The notes beneath the pieces were generated by a model. The model was not told the origin of the DNA. It did not search any database and saw nothing but the letters and a program-made list of their open reading frames with translations. Positions 9,182-18,649 of a stretch of DNA of 64,000 nt are shown piece after piece. The stretch comes from Treponema sp. UBA4307. Lineage in GTDB: Bacteria > Spirochaetota > Spirochaetia > Treponematales > Treponemataceae. The stretch covers positions 1 to 64,000 of the forward strand of contig DGUP01000051.1 of NCBI GenBank assembly GCA_002394685.1, read 5' to 3'. The translations under genes were made by a program, and so were the position numbers. Numbering within the stretch: position 1 is the stretch's first letter; every line of letters starts with the position of its first letter.

Positions 9182-9928
9182 TTAGTACAATGAATACCGA
9201 ATTATTCTATCAGTTTCCATAAAAAAATCAAGGTCAACGACATATTTGCCCTGACTGATATATATCCTCGGGTTATCCACAATCAGTATGGAACCCGAAA
9301 TTTCCTTAGGTTTGTTCTTTTCATAGATGCGCCAGTATTCCCGCACACCATTTTTTACTGCATTTTCACATGCTTCCTGGATTCCCTCAAAGCCTTTTTC
9401 CACAGAAGCCTCTCCAATCCCCTTAATTTTTGGATGAGTTATGCTGATCCAGCGCTGGTAAACAATCTTTTGAGTTGCCGTTCTGTCACAGAAAGCCCAG
9501 ACCTTCAGTTTTGGCCCGTCCACCTGAGGACTTTTGTAAGAAATTCTGTTTACTGCAGTATCAAAAGGCTTTAAAACTGTCAGCTCAAAATATTCTTCCA
9601 CCTTTCTGGCTTTATCTGATGGAGTATATTCAAAGCCCCAGCCCCCAAGCATACCACTCAACAAATATGGAGTAATCTGTTTGGCCCGATTAATTGAAAA
9701 TCTGAAGATTTCAAGTTCATCTTCTTCAAGATTAAGGGCTTCCTTTTCCTCTTCCGGGGAAAGAGCCTCTTCTTCAAAATGACCAGGGAAAGCATCCATA
9801 TCCGCCCAGATCTGAATACGAATCTGATCCAGCTGAGACGGTTCCTGAGCAAAGGATTTAACAGGATTCAAAAGAGAAAAACACAGTGAAAGTACAAAAA
9901 TTATCTTCTTCTGTAAGCTTCTATCCAT
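9182..9928 (-). CDS. Exported protein of unknown function
   Basis: 248 residues with a signal peptide (KKIIFVLSLCFSLLNPVKSFAQ, cleavage near residue 28). The mature part begins with a polar segment that is strongly acidic around residues 52-75 (EEEALSPEEEKEALNLEEDE), followed by LSGMLGGWGFEYTPSDKARKVEEYF and mixed alpha/beta sequence. I do not recognise a family. The start codon lies inside the end of the upstream rhomboid gene (28-bp overlap), so the two are translationally coupled. Likely periplasmic. Confidence 0.75.
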   Translation of the reverse strand: MDRSLQKKIIFVLSLCFSLLNPVKSFAQEPSQLDQIRIQIWADMDAFPGHFEEEALSPEEEKEALNLEEDELEIFRFSINRAKQITPYLLSGMLGGWGFEYTPSDKARKVEEYFELTVLKPFDTAVNRISYKSPQVDGPKLKVWAFCDRTATQKIVYQRWISITHPKIKGIGEASVEKGFEGIQEACENAVKNGVREYWRIYEKNKPKEISGSILIVDNPRIYISQGKYVVDLDFFMETDRIIRYSLY

Positions 9929-10563
9929 ACTTTTACAGGATTCACCCTCATCCTTATCAGAATATAAATGAAAGCCATTACAAATCCTGTCAGATGAGTA
10001 AGATGTGCTACGCCAGCTTGTCCAAAAAACTGTGAGACTATTTCCACAACCGCATACAACAGCACCAGAACAGGTGCCGGAACAGGGATTATACCCCAGA
10101 TTCTAATAATACTTCTTGGGAAAAGAACTGCATACATGAGCAGAATGGAATAAATTGCACCACTTGCTCCCACCAGTAAGGTATTCACGCCCAGTAATCT
10201 GTACATCAAAAGAGAAATCAGCCCGTCAAAAATACCGCACACAAAGTAGAAGAGCAGAAATTCAAAAGAACCAATTGTTCTTTCAACAATAAAGCCAAAA
10301 CAAAGAAGTCCCAGCATATTGAAAATCAAATGGCTCCAGTTTGCGTGAACAAACATATAACTGACCGGCTGCCACCAGAAATGATAGTGAAAGCAGCCTG
10401 TCACAGAAAGTCCGCCTAAAGATTGTATATACATATAAATCCGCGGATTTACTGCACCTGCCAGAAAAACAAGAACATTTAAGGCTACAATTATTGCTGT
10501 AGCATAAAAATATCTGTATCTGAACGGCTTATTTATAAATAATTTTTTTTCCATATAATTCAT
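9901..10563 (-). CDS. Rhomboid-family intramembrane serine protease
   Basis: 220 residues with about six hydrophobic segments. The catalytic pair is visible: serine 134 in VGASGAIYS and histidine 190 in THLTGF, within the family's H-x-x-H-x-x-G-like motif. PVSYMFVHANWSHLIFNMLGLLCFG (residues about 66-90) is the usual loop-1/TM2 signature containing HxxxN. The reaction is cleavage of transmembrane substrates in the cytoplasmic membrane. Substrate unknown; the overlapping downstream exported protein gene is a possible but unproven client. Start could be the first ATG or the one three codons later. Confidence 0.93.
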   Translation of the reverse strand: MNYMEKKLFINKPFRYRYFYATAIIVALNVLVFLAGAVNPRIYMYIQSLGGLSVTGCFHYHFWWQPVSYMFVHANWSHLIFNMLGLLCFGFIVERTIGSFEFLLFYFVCGIFDGLISLLMYRLLGVNTLLVGASGAIYSILLMYAVLFPRSIIRIWGIIPVPAPVLVLLYAVVEIVSQFFGQAGVAHLTHLTGFVMAFIYILIRMRVNPVKVWIEAYRRR

Positions 10564-10668
10564 TTCTCTAAGATTGATTATCGTTCATGTGGGACTTTTT
10601 TTAAATACTGGAAATGAAAATTTATAAAACTCTAACGAATTATTATTTTTCTTAACCAGGACACTTTT

Positions 10669-11865
10669 TCAGTCTAAAGCGGCAAGAAGGGCAGGGTCAG
10701 CAAAAGTAATCCGGTTCCGTCCATTTCTCTTAGACACATATAGAGCCTGATCAGCCTGATCCACAAGAGTTTTAGCTGAAGCAGCAGGATTGTTATCCAC
10801 AGAGAAAATAGAAAATCCCCCGGAAATTGTAACCTTCATATGCTGGCCTTTATAATTAAAATCGTATTCTTCAATATTTTTTCTGATTCTTTCTGCAATA
10901 AGCATGGAATCTTTTTTGCTCGCATTGTAGAGCATGATGGTAAATTCTTCACCGCCGTATCTTGAGGCAAGGTCATCGCTCCGGATGCTGTCCTTCATAA
11001 TCTTTGCAACAGTAACAAGTACATAATCTCCGCAGGCATGGCCGTAAGTATCATTAAACTTTTTGAAGAAATCAATATCGAACATAATTACGCTTACAGT
11101 CTGTTTTTGAGAAGCAGCAAAATCCAGACGGTCAGACAGTACGTTAAAGAAATAATATTTCTGCTTAAGCATTGTCATTGAGTCAGTAGATGACCGCTCA
11201 ATAAGAACCGTATTGTTTACTGCAATAGATGCGAGAGATGCAATTGTATATATTTCGTTTCTTTCGTAATCAGAATAAGTGACGTTTCCGTCCACTGCAA
11301 TTTTTTCCCCAAGAAGCAAAAGGCCGTTAAGACGATTTTTTACAACCATTGGAACTATGAGGGTAGGGCAGAGGGATAAGAGCATTTCAAGATCTTTATT
11401 ACTGCCAATTTTTTCTTTCAGTTCTTCCGGAGTATATGTACGGCTGAAATTATCTGCATTCTGAAAAAAAGAAATCAATGCTGAATTAATGGAAATTTTG
11501 TAATCGTAAGATGAATCTTTTGTCATTCCAAAGAAGTAAGATCCAAGAGTAAAAACGTCAGAATCAATTCCTTCGTGAATAATAATGCCGGCTCCTGTAA
11601 TGCGCATTTGAGCCATGGCAATGTAAATGATTGATTCTATCAGTTTGGAATATTCAAGAGTTGTACTTAAAGACCTGGAGATTTCAAGCATCTGCTTTAA
11701 GTCGTAAATTTCCTTTTCATAACTTCCAGTCTTTTTAATAGTAGACGAAGCGGCTTTTAAACTGGTTTTAGCCAGTTTTTTACCAGACGAGGACACCTTT
11801 TTTGACGTTCCCCTGGTCTTGGTTGAGTTTCCCTTCTTTTTTTTTGAATTACCAGCAACTGCCAC
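10669..11865 (-). CDS. GAF-GGDEF diguanylate cyclase
   Basis: 398 residues. A basic Lys/Ser/Thr-rich head (1-47) is followed by a short helix and a GAF-like sensor (about 50-225). The GGDEF domain (about 228-390) is intact: RYGGEEF at 302-308 is the active-site motif, and RSDD at 295-298 fits the RxxD inhibitory site five residues upstream. MFDIDFFKKFNDTYGHACGD is the classic metal and nucleotide-binding stretch. It should make c-di-GMP from GTP with product feedback. Start codon is GTG with GGGA upstream. It follows the 525-residue unknown protein by 12 nt in the tatD-led operon. No transmembrane segment, so it is cytoplasmic. Confidence 0.94.
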   Translation of the reverse strand: MAVAGNSKKKKGNSTKTRGTSKKVSSSGKKLAKTSLKAASSTIKKTGSYEKEIYDLKQMLEISRSLSTTLEYSKLIESIIYIAMAQMRITGAGIIIHEGIDSDVFTLGSYFFGMTKDSSYDYKISINSALISFFQNADNFSRTYTPEELKEKIGSNKDLEMLLSLCPTLIVPMVVKNRLNGLLLLGEKIAVDGNVTYSDYERNEIYTIASLASIAVNNTVLIERSSTDSMTMLKQKYYFFNVLSDRLDFAASQKQTVSVIMFDIDFFKKFNDTYGHACGDYVLVTVAKIMKDSIRSDDLASRYGGEEFTIMLYNASKKDSMLIAERIRKNIEEYDFNYKGQHMKVTISGGFSIFSVDNNPAASAKTLVDQADQALYVSKRNGRNRITFADPALLAALD

Positions 11866-11877
11866 TATAAATTCCCA

Positions 11878-13455
11878 CTATTGCTTATCAATATTTCCGA
11901 TTATAACATAGTTTTTCATGATTTCAAGAAAAATAATCCACTGAGGATGCTGACGTTCCATAGCTTCGTAATTATCCCTGTTTCGGGAAGACATCATGAG
12001 AACCCTAAGGTTAGAAATTGATTCACTTGTAGGTTTTTTAGATTCAATTATCAATTCTGTAACAATTCTGTTCAGATGATTTATAGTTGCACATTCTTTC
12101 TGTATTAAATCCTTTGCAGATTTATTGATGATTTCAACCTGTTCCTTAAGTTTTAACACAAAAGAGTTGTCTTTATGGCTGTCCCGGATAAATCCTGTTA
12201 AAAGAGCTTCATCAAAAGGACCGCCCCTATCAAATTTTTTCTCGAATTCTTCAAGGCGGGAAAGGGTATCGTTTGTAGCGTAAACAACCTGAGAAAAATC
12301 TGTTTTGTAAGTTGGATTGCTGAAAAATCCTTCAATTACAATATCATTCAGCAAAGGCTTAATTCTTTCTTCGTAATAGTAGCGGACAAATCCCTTTAAT
12401 ACCTGGTAAGGCAGAATCCATTCAAAAGAAGTTGTTGAACTCTGCTTGAGTTGATTGTTCATATCCGCATTGTAGCCGTTTACTTTAGGCAATTCGTAAC
12501 CAGCAAAGAGATTTCTTACTTCACTTACAATTGTTTCATCCTGAAGTTCACTCTTCATGCGCTTTTCATCAGTTACAAACTTTTCCTGAAGATATTTTGC
12601 ATACTTCTGGCGGGTCTTTGCTTTATAAACAGCCCTTTCCGGCATTAGTTCAGGATTCTTTTTTGCAACACGGAGAAGCCCCAGCAGAACTTCATTTGTT
12701 AAAACCTGCCTTCTCACAGTCTGAAGTTTTTTAAGAGCATCCATTACTTCACGGGAAGAACGATCTGAAAGTTTCTGCCCTGTAAGGAGTTCACCCAGTG
12801 CCAGAATTGCATTTGCAACTGATCTGGTAATATTAAGACCTGCCAGGACAAAATATAGTTCATTCATTGAAGTTTCTACAAGTTCTGCCGGAACTGCCTG
12901 GAAGGCCGGTTCATAGTCAGGGGATGTAGAAAAGTTAATGTCAAATATTCTGAGGGCTGTAAGGTATTTATAATTACAAACATCATAAATCTGCCGGATT
13001 ACATCAATTACATCTTCAATTGCAGCAAAATCCTGGGAATTCATCAAATTGATAACTTTTTCCAGCTGACGTCTTTCACTTTCAAAATACCGGGAAACAT
13101 TTGGAGCTTCCCTTGCGCCTTTTTTACGGTTCTCATATTCCAGGCTTTCAAGAATCTGCTGAGCTTCATCATCAAAACCTGTAAGAAGGAGCTGTTCTTC
13201 AAAACGGTCGTTGCGGGTAATGTCATCTGAACAGATTGTGTTATCAAGAATTTTTAAAATAGGCTTAGAGGCATGGTACATGATTCTCAAAACTTCTGCA
13301 AAGTTTGGCTCAATCATCCCATTGCTGTAAATACCATTCCTATTATTTTTTAATTCTGATTCAATTTTTTTAAGAGCCTGCTTTTTTTTAACAGCCGGAT
13401 TAGAAGCCATAAATATGCTCTCAAAAAAATCAATCACCTCACTGAAAAATGACAT
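11878..13455 (-). CDS. Spirochete-type protein of unknown function (DUF5312-like)
   Basis: 525 residues, mostly predicted alpha-helical, no signal peptide. The N-terminus MSFFSEVIDFFESIFMASN could be an amphipathic membrane-association helix. From memory it resembles a family found in treponemes (DUF5312), but this could not be checked. It lies 9 nt after the dihydrouridine synthase stop and 12 nt before the diguanylate cyclase, in a tight operon, which hints at a housekeeping or signalling link but does not define a function. Confidence 0.75.
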   Translation of the reverse strand: MSFFSEVIDFFESIFMASNPAVKKKQALKKIESELKNNRNGIYSNGMIEPNFAEVLRIMYHASKPILKILDNTICSDDITRNDRFEEQLLLTGFDDEAQQILESLEYENRKKGAREAPNVSRYFESERRQLEKVINLMNSQDFAAIEDVIDVIRQIYDVCNYKYLTALRIFDINFSTSPDYEPAFQAVPAELVETSMNELYFVLAGLNITRSVANAILALGELLTGQKLSDRSSREVMDALKKLQTVRRQVLTNEVLLGLLRVAKKNPELMPERAVYKAKTRQKYAKYLQEKFVTDEKRMKSELQDETIVSEVRNLFAGYELPKVNGYNADMNNQLKQSSTTSFEWILPYQVLKGFVRYYYEERIKPLLNDIVIEGFFSNPTYKTDFSQVVYATNDTLSRLEEFEKKFDRGGPFDEALLTGFIRDSHKDNSFVLKLKEQVEIINKSAKDLIQKECATINHLNRIVTELIIESKKPTSESISNLRVLMMSSRNRDNYEAMERQHPQWIIFLEIMKNYVIIGNIDKQ

Positions 13456-13464
13456 ACAATAATT

Positions 13465-14496
13465 TTAGTCCATGCTATTCATTTGCTCAAGATACGGCAT
13501 TAAGATGTTCTTAAAATCCTGAACGGTCTGGGCCTGCACAACCTCCTGTCTTATTTTTGCTCCACCAGTCACTCCGGAAATATAAGCGCAGAATTTTTTA
13601 CGCATCTGGAGACAGGCAGCTTTTTCACCTTTCTCTTCAACGTTTATATTCAATTCCTTAAAACCAGCCTTAATTCTTTCTGCAAAACTTTCCTGTTCGT
13701 AATGACCACTGGTCAAATATTGAATGGTTCTCTTAAAAAGGAAAGGATCTCCCATTGCACCACGGGCAAACATTACTCCATCAACACCGGTTTCTTCCAG
13801 CATTTGTTTTGCAGTTTCAGGAGTGTTTGCGTCACCGCTGCCAAAAACAGGAATTCTTCCATTAATAAATTCCACAAGCTGACGCTGAATATCCCAGTTT
13901 GCATGTCCTTCATACCCCTGTGCCCTGGTTCTTGCATGAATGGTTATTCCGTCTGCACCGGCATCAAGAGCAGCCTGAGCACATTCTTTCCAGGTAATGT
14001 TATTGCCGTCCCAGCCACTTCTGATTTTAATGGTAACTGGAACACTGCCTCTTTCCGGATGTTCGCTGGTATATTTTAAACAGGCATCTTTTACCGCCTT
14101 AACAATTGCGTAAAGCCTGTCCGGTTCTTTTGTAAGCATGCTGCCTGCACCAGATTTTATGATTTTTGGTACAGGACAACCGCCGTTTATATCAATTGAA
14201 TCGCAGTCGGTCTGGGACAACACAAGCGGCACTGCTCTTTCCATTACATCTGCATTTCCGCCAAAAATCTGAACCGCATAAATTTTTTCGTCCGGAGAAC
14301 GAGTCATTAATTCTTCAGACTTAAGGGAACCGCGGGTCAGTGCTTCTGCAGAAACCATTTCTGTAGTACACATAGCGGCGCCCTGTTCGGCACAAAGAGA
14401 ACGGAATGCTCTGTCGGAATAACCGGCAATTGGGGCTAAAAAAAGGTTCCCCGGCACTTCCAGAGAACCTATCTTCACAGGGTGATACAGACTCAT
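13465..14496 (-). CDS. dusB: tRNA-dihydrouridine synthase (Dus family, DusB-like)
   Basis: FMN enzyme that reduces uridines in the tRNA D-loop. LFLAPIAGYSDRAFR opens the TIM barrel, QIFGGNADVMERA, SIDINGGCPVPKIIKSGAGSMLTKEP contains the catalytic cysteine (GGCPVPK), and ITIHARTRAQGYEGHANWD and VFGSGDANTPETAKQML are the FMN phosphate-binding region. About 343 residues is normal for DusB. The frame extends upstream to 14520 but the ATG at 14496 lies 4 nt after the tatD stop, has GGAAG upstream and matches the usual N-terminus. The B subtype is inferred from motif wording and length. Confidence 0.92.
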   Translation of the reverse strand: MSLYHPVKIGSLEVPGNLFLAPIAGYSDRAFRSLCAEQGAAMCTTEMVSAEALTRGSLKSEELMTRSPDEKIYAVQIFGGNADVMERAVPLVLSQTDCDSIDINGGCPVPKIIKSGAGSMLTKEPDRLYAIVKAVKDACLKYTSEHPERGSVPVTIKIRSGWDGNNITWKECAQAALDAGADGITIHARTRAQGYEGHANWDIQRQLVEFINGRIPVFGSGDANTPETAKQMLEETGVDGVMFARGAMGDPFLFKRTIQYLTSGHYEQESFAERIKAGFKELNINVEEKGEKAACLQMRKKFCAYISGVTGGAKIRQEVVQAQTVQDFKNILMPYLEQMNSMD

Positions 14497-14500
14497 AGGA

Positions 14501-15286
14501 TTATTCTTCCGGCAGACCAAAGAAAGTACAAGAGTTATTCCACAACTGCTTTGCTAAAGGTTCCATTTCCATATCCAGCATTTCTGCAAGGAATCTTACT
14601 GTAGAAACCAGCATTGCAGGTTTAGTGCGCTTCTGTTCACGTAAATCAGCAGGAATCATAAACGGACTTTCTGTTTCAACAACGATTCTGTCCAGTGGAA
14701 GATTCATAACTGTATCGTGAAGGTTCTTTGCATTTCTGTAAGTCAAATTTCCTGCAAAAGAGAAGTATGCATTCATATCAGCAGCAAGAACCTTTTTTGC
14801 ATAGGCCGCATCTTCGCTGTAACAGTGGAATACTACGCCTTTGTCCGGAATATGATCCTGAAGAATGTCAAAAATGTCCTGTCCGGCTTCACGGTTGTGA
14901 ATGATTACCGGTTTATTCAGTTTCTGAGCAAGATCCAGCTGGGTAATAAAAAGTTCAATCTGGCTTCTTTTATCACCATACTGCTTGTAGTAGTCCAGAC
15001 CTGTTTCTCCGATAGCTACAACATTTGGCAGACCGGCACTTTCTTCAATGGTCTGAATCCAGTTTTCACCAGGAGTTGTAACTTCTGAAGGACCTACACC
15101 TACGGCATGGTAAATACCCTTCTGGCTTTTTAAAATAGTATACTCCTTCTTAAAATCGTGAAGGTTATTATTTATACTAACGATACGTGTTACTCCGGCC
15201 TGTTTTGCCTGCTGAATAACGCGGAATTGTTCTATAGGGTTATCATAGATCAGCCCTATGTGAGCATGAGTATCAAAAAACTGCAT
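14501..15286 (-). CDS. TatD-family metal-dependent hydrolase
   Basis: About 261 residues. FFDTHAHIGL at the N-terminus is the first metal-binding motif, VAIGETGLDYY contains the conserved glutamate, VIIHNREAGQDIFDIL and GVVFHCYSEDA carry further metal ligands, and VVETESPFMIP is the final motif. TatD proteins are DNases or 3'-5' exonucleases acting in the cytoplasm. The frame opens to 15367, but the ATG at 15286 is preceded by AAGGAAG and matches the family start. It heads the operon with dus, the unknown 525-residue protein and the diguanylate cyclase. Confidence 0.92.
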   Translation of the reverse strand: MQFFDTHAHIGLIYDNPIEQFRVIQQAKQAGVTRIVSINNNLHDFKKEYTILKSQKGIYHAVGVGPSEVTTPGENWIQTIEESAGLPNVVAIGETGLDYYKQYGDKRSQIELFITQLDLAQKLNKPVIIHNREAGQDIFDILQDHIPDKGVVFHCYSEDAAYAKKVLAADMNAYFSFAGNLTYRNAKNLHDTVMNLPLDRIVVETESPFMIPADLREQKRTKPAMLVSTVRFLAEMLDMEMEPLAKQLWNNSCTFFGLPEE

Positions 15287-15646
15287 GGCTTTTGCTTCCT
15301 TAAAAATGATGGAACAGTAGGTTCCGATGGAGACTAATAAAAACAAACTATTTGTTTTTAATAACAATTATATAGATAAAAGATACCATAGGTTTTGTTT
15401 CAAGTCAAATTTATGGAGATTTTTTATATTATTGAGTTTGAATCCGGCAGATTTACAGTTACTTTATCATGCAGAACCACTTTCAATCGCCTGGTAGTTA
15501 TGTCATTCTTTTCCGGACAGCTTCATAAAACCGGGATTTTTTCCCAAGTTTTTTAGGTTTTTTATCCCTTTATGATTAAACCGGAATATTTTAAAATGAT
15601 TCTTCAAAATAAAAAAATTTTCTTTTTATATAGAAGGAGAAACAAA
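15287..15646. other. Divergent intergenic region between tatD and the LRR gene
   Basis: 360 bp of AT-rich sequence with several T-runs. It must hold the promoters of both neighbours, but I could not single out a convincing -35/-10 pair for either. No ORF or repeat of note was seen. Confidence 0.5.
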
Positions 15647-17575
15647 ATGAAAGCTAGAAAAATTTTCTACTTAGTTGCATTTTTAATGTGCAGTACCCTG
15701 GTCTTTGCGGCTGCAAGTCCAAAAAGAATTACAGTTTCTGAGGATGAACTTTCTTTTTCGGCAAATGAAGATTATACAGAAGTGACAATTAGAAAATTCA
15801 CTGGAGATATAAATAAATATGCCGATGCCGTCATGGTCATCCCTGCTGAAATTCAGGGTGTGCCTGTAACAGTAATTGACAGATACGCATTCGATAATAA
15901 CTATCTCGAGTGGCATTATGATGAAGTAAGAAAGACTATTAAGGAACTAGTCATACCAGAAAGCGTTAAATACATCAGAAGCAATGCTTTTTCCCGTATG
16001 GATTTTGAATGTATCAACTTACCTTCAGGACTTAAATTTCTAGGTAATTCTGCTTTCGCAGAAAATTCTAAGTTAAAATCATTTACATTGAAACCATCTT
16101 CTGCAACTTACGGCTCTAATATTTTTGAAGGCTGTAAAGCACTCGAAAAGCTTGTCATAGAAGAAGGAGTAACACAAATAGGAATTAACATGTTCACCAA
16201 ATGTGGAATCAAATCCCTCACAATTCCAAAGTCCTTAAAAATCATTCCGCCGGGAGCTTTTTCAGCCTGTCCTCTTGAAGAATTGATATTACAGGAAGGC
16301 CTCGAAGAAATTTATTTTTCTGCCTTTGCAAGCAATGAATATTCCGGAGCTTTTACCACAGAAGAGGAATATTGGGGATATTATGAATCCTATGACGAGG
16401 ATTACTATTCTTTAGAAAAGGAAATTAAATCAACAGAGGAGTCAGGCAAAGCTTATTTCAATACTTCCACCGGAGAATACATTTTTTCTTACAATGGTCT
16501 GGAATACATCCCTCACGATAGACCTCGCGATAGATACTATGAAAATTATTATACAAGCCAGGATAACTCCATTGTTCATTTAAAAAAATTGACTTTTCCA
16601 AAAAGCTTAAAATACATAAGCGTTTCTGCCTTTTCGAACTGCATAATTGACGAAATTGAAATCCCGGAAGGAGCTGTTTATTACTCAGAAATTGACGGAA
16701 GCCTTTATGACATAATTGATGAAAGGAGCTGTGAAAAATCCTTTGCATATCAGAAAAAACTAAAGGGAATAAAAATAATTGATTATATAGCTGAAGAGGA
16801 GAGACTTGCTAAAGAAGCCGAAGAAGAAAGACTGGCAAAAGAAGAAGCTGAAAGAATCAGACTAGAAGAAGAAAGAATCAGACTAGAAGAAGAAAAAAAG
16901 GCTTACGAAGAAAGAGTTACAAAAGCATTGCCTGCTTATCTGAATAAACTCTCAGAATCACGCTACATCACTCAATTATCTACAAAAGAAACTGTTGTCC
17001 TAGTTCAGTTTAGAACCGACAGAAACGGCTTTATTAAGGATCCTCTCTTTGTGGACAACAACGGGACCATAGACATTACTCTGGAAGACCTTACCAAAAG
17101 AATGAATTCGAATTCTCTTTCTGGTCAAACCTATTTCGAAAGCAAGGATCCTGTATGTATTTACCGCTATGCCAGCAGTGAAGAAAAAGATTTTTATCTG
17201 GAAGAACTACGCAAAGCTGCTTTTAAAAAAGGAAGTCTCCACACAAATCTCTACAACAAAGACTACAAATATATGGACGGTACATACTTTGAAGTAAAAG
17301 ACGGCAGAGTGATAATCTATGATATTGATAAAGATACTTTCGGCGCAAAAAGCGGTCTTATGAAAAAAGATATTGTAAAGTCTATAACCCTCATCGATAA
17401 ATCTGGAAGCAAACAGAATCTTTCCTACCAGGATCTCAATTCAGTTCCAGGCAACACGCAATTAATTTTTACAGTTGAACGAGGGAAGGGTAAAAAAGCC
17501 CAGACTCTCGACATCAGCATTCAGGTTGAATGGAATGTTCAGGAATTACAAAAACTTAATCTGATGACATTATAA
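15647..17575 (+). CDS. Exported BspA-type LRR protein with coiled coil and PDZ-like tail
   Basis: About 642 residues from the ATG at 15647 (AGAAGGAG upstream). Signal peptide MKARKIFYLVAFLMCSTLVF, cleavage near AAA. The N-terminal half has BspA/LRR_5-type repeats of the pattern L-x-I-P-x-x-(V/L)-x-x-I-x-x-x-A-F (e.g. KELVIPESVKYIRSNAF, KSLTIPKSLKIIPPGAF, KKLTFPKSLKYISVSAF). A short charged coiled coil (AEEERLAKEAEEERLAKEEA) includes a 21-bp tandem DNA duplication. The last 100 residues look like a PDZ domain (VIIYDIDKDTFGAKSGL). BspA-like proteins in treponemes mediate adhesion; that role is inferred here, and the PDZ-like tail is unusual for the family. Confidence 0.85.
   Translation: MKARKIFYLVAFLMCSTLVFAAASPKRITVSEDELSFSANEDYTEVTIRKFTGDINKYADAVMVIPAEIQGVPVTVIDRYAFDNNYLEWHYDEVRKTIKELVIPESVKYIRSNAFSRMDFECINLPSGLKFLGNSAFAENSKLKSFTLKPSSATYGSNIFEGCKALEKLVIEEGVTQIGINMFTKCGIKSLTIPKSLKIIPPGAFSACPLEELILQEGLEEIYFSAFASNEYSGAFTTEEEYWGYYESYDEDYYSLEKEIKSTEESGKAYFNTSTGEYIFSYNGLEYIPHDRPRDRYYENYYTSQDNSIVHLKKLTFPKSLKYISVSAFSNCIIDEIEIPEGAVYYSEIDGSLYDIIDERSCEKSFAYQKKLKGIKIIDYIAEEERLAKEAEEERLAKEEAERIRLEEERIRLEEEKKAYEERVTKALPAYLNKLSESRYITQLSTKETVVLVQFRTDRNGFIKDPLFVDNNGTIDITLEDLTKRMNSNSLSGQTYFESKDPVCIYRYASSEEKDFYLEELRKAAFKKGSLHTNLYNKDYKYMDGTYFEVKDGRVIIYDIDKDTFGAKSGLMKKDIVKSITLIDKSGSKQNLSYQDLNSVPGNTQLIFTVERGKGKKAQTLDISIQVEWNVQELQKLNLMTL
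16853..16894 (+). repeat. Perfect 21-bp tandem duplication inside the coiled coil
   Basis: Two identical adjacent 21-bp units at 16853-16873 and 16874-16894, each starting AGAATCAGACT and encoding RIRLEEE. In-frame slippage would change the coiled-coil length by one heptad. Confidence 0.95.
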
Positions 17576-17894
17576 AACTAATTAAAAATGAAAAGTGGGG
17601 TGTGTGAAGATTATTTTTCACACACTTCCTTGTATCCCCAAAAGTTTTAGCAGGAGCAGGCCGTTTTTTTTGGAAACAATGAGTTTCATTATAATTGATA
17701 TAAGGTTTCAACTTCTTTTTTATGAAACTGAGTCCATTGAAAAACCATGCAAACTTTTCACCCATAATTTTAATATAGTAACAGCCGATTTCAACTGACA
17801 ATCTTTTTTCTGCATTTTTTCAATTTTTATTCCCTAAATATTTAAGTTCGAAAGTTTGATTCTTAACATATAATTAGTGCCATTGAGGTAATTC
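17576..17894. other. Intergenic region with hairpins and a promoter
   Basis: 319 bp. A perfect 9-bp hairpin GTGTGTGAA/TTCACACAC at 17600-17625 follows the LRR stop and may end its transcript, though the T-tract is weak. An 8-bp inverted repeat AGTTTCAT (17682-17689)/ATGAAACT (17722-17729) lies in the middle. A promoter-like pair TTCGAA (17847-17852), 16 nt, TATAAT (17869-17874) precedes the deacetylase. Nothing coding was seen. Confidence 0.6.
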
Positions 17895-18509
17895 ATGCGC
17901 GTTGCTCTTACATTTGATGACGGTCCAAATACTGTCACTACACCAAAACTGCTGGACGTTCTTGAAAAATATAAGGTTCCTGCAAGTTTCTTTTTAGTCG
18001 GCCATAATATAATAGAAGATTGTTTTCCTGTTATGGAAAGACAATTAAAAGATGGCTGTACCATTGAATGTCATTCCTGGTCCCACCCTGCATTTCCCCA
18101 GCTCAGCCGGGATGAAATGCTGAAAGAAATTAACGATACAAATACTCTTATTGAAAAGGCTCTTGGCTGGAAGACTGAATTTTTCCGTCCGCCTTACATT
18201 GCACTCTGCCCGGAAATGTATGACATTATTCAAATGCCTTTTATCTGCGGCCGGGGAGTAGATGACTGGAAGATTGAATTACCTGCCCAGACTAAGGCCT
18301 CCGGTGTTATTGATAATGTGGAAGACGGTCAGATTATTCTTCTCCATGATTCTGAAGGAAACCAGACAACTGTTGATGCTGTAGATATGACTATCCCTGC
18401 GCTGCTTGAAAGGGGAGTTGAATTCTACAATGTGAGGAATTTGTTTAAGGCCTGCGGTGTTAGTCCTGTAAAGAAAAATACTATTTGGACTAATGTTCTG
18501 AAGGATTAA
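17895..18509 (+). CDS. Polysaccharide deacetylase (NodB-fold, CE4-like)
   Basis: 204 residues forming essentially only the NodB fold. Motif 1 TFDDGP (residues 6-11) holds the catalytic base and metal aspartates, motif 2 HSWSHP (60-65) the zinc histidines, motif 3 FFRPPY the arginine-lined groove, and IILLHDSEG the late histidine motif. No signal peptide is visible, so either it acts inside the cell or is exported another way. It would remove N- or O-acetyl groups from a carbohydrate. GAGG precedes the ATG. The next gene downstream encodes a glycosidase-like protein. Confidence 0.92.
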   Translation: MRVALTFDDGPNTVTTPKLLDVLEKYKVPASFFLVGHNIIEDCFPVMERQLKDGCTIECHSWSHPAFPQLSRDEMLKEINDTNTLIEKALGWKTEFFRPPYIALCPEMYDIIQMPFICGRGVDDWKIELPAQTKASGVIDNVEDGQIILLHDSEGNQTTVDAVDMTIPALLERGVEFYNVRNLFKACGVSPVKKNTIWTNVLKD

Positions 18510-18529
18510 TTATTCTGCTGAAATTCTTA

Positions 18530-18640
18530 CTAGCCGGGCTTGGAAGGGCGACGACTGGAAGGAGGCGGTCCGAAGGACTGAAACCCTGGAAAACCCGTTA
18601 AAGGAATTCAGGAACGCTCCATACTAAATCCCATAAAAAG
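18530..18640 (+). other. GC-rich leader upstream of the glycosidase-like gene
   Basis: A short stretch that is clearly more GC-rich than flanking intergenic DNA, with a tight hairpin GTCC-GAA-GGAC at 18568-18578 and several GGAAG/GGAGG repeats. It could be a structured 5' leader. I recognise no riboswitch class. Confidence 0.3.
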
Positions 18641-18649
18641 GAGGATTCT

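Noticed and set aside
9270..10802. TTATCCACA sites at about 9272 and 10793, and in oppD/oppF around 53553 and 54592
   Set aside because: Isolated single boxes. Those in oppD and oppF encode the conserved YPHQ-(L/F)-SGG signature, so they are coding coincidence rather than an origin.
18535..18610. Riboswitch or tRNA-like element
   Set aside because: The hairpin is small and no known riboswitch consensus or cloverleaf fits.
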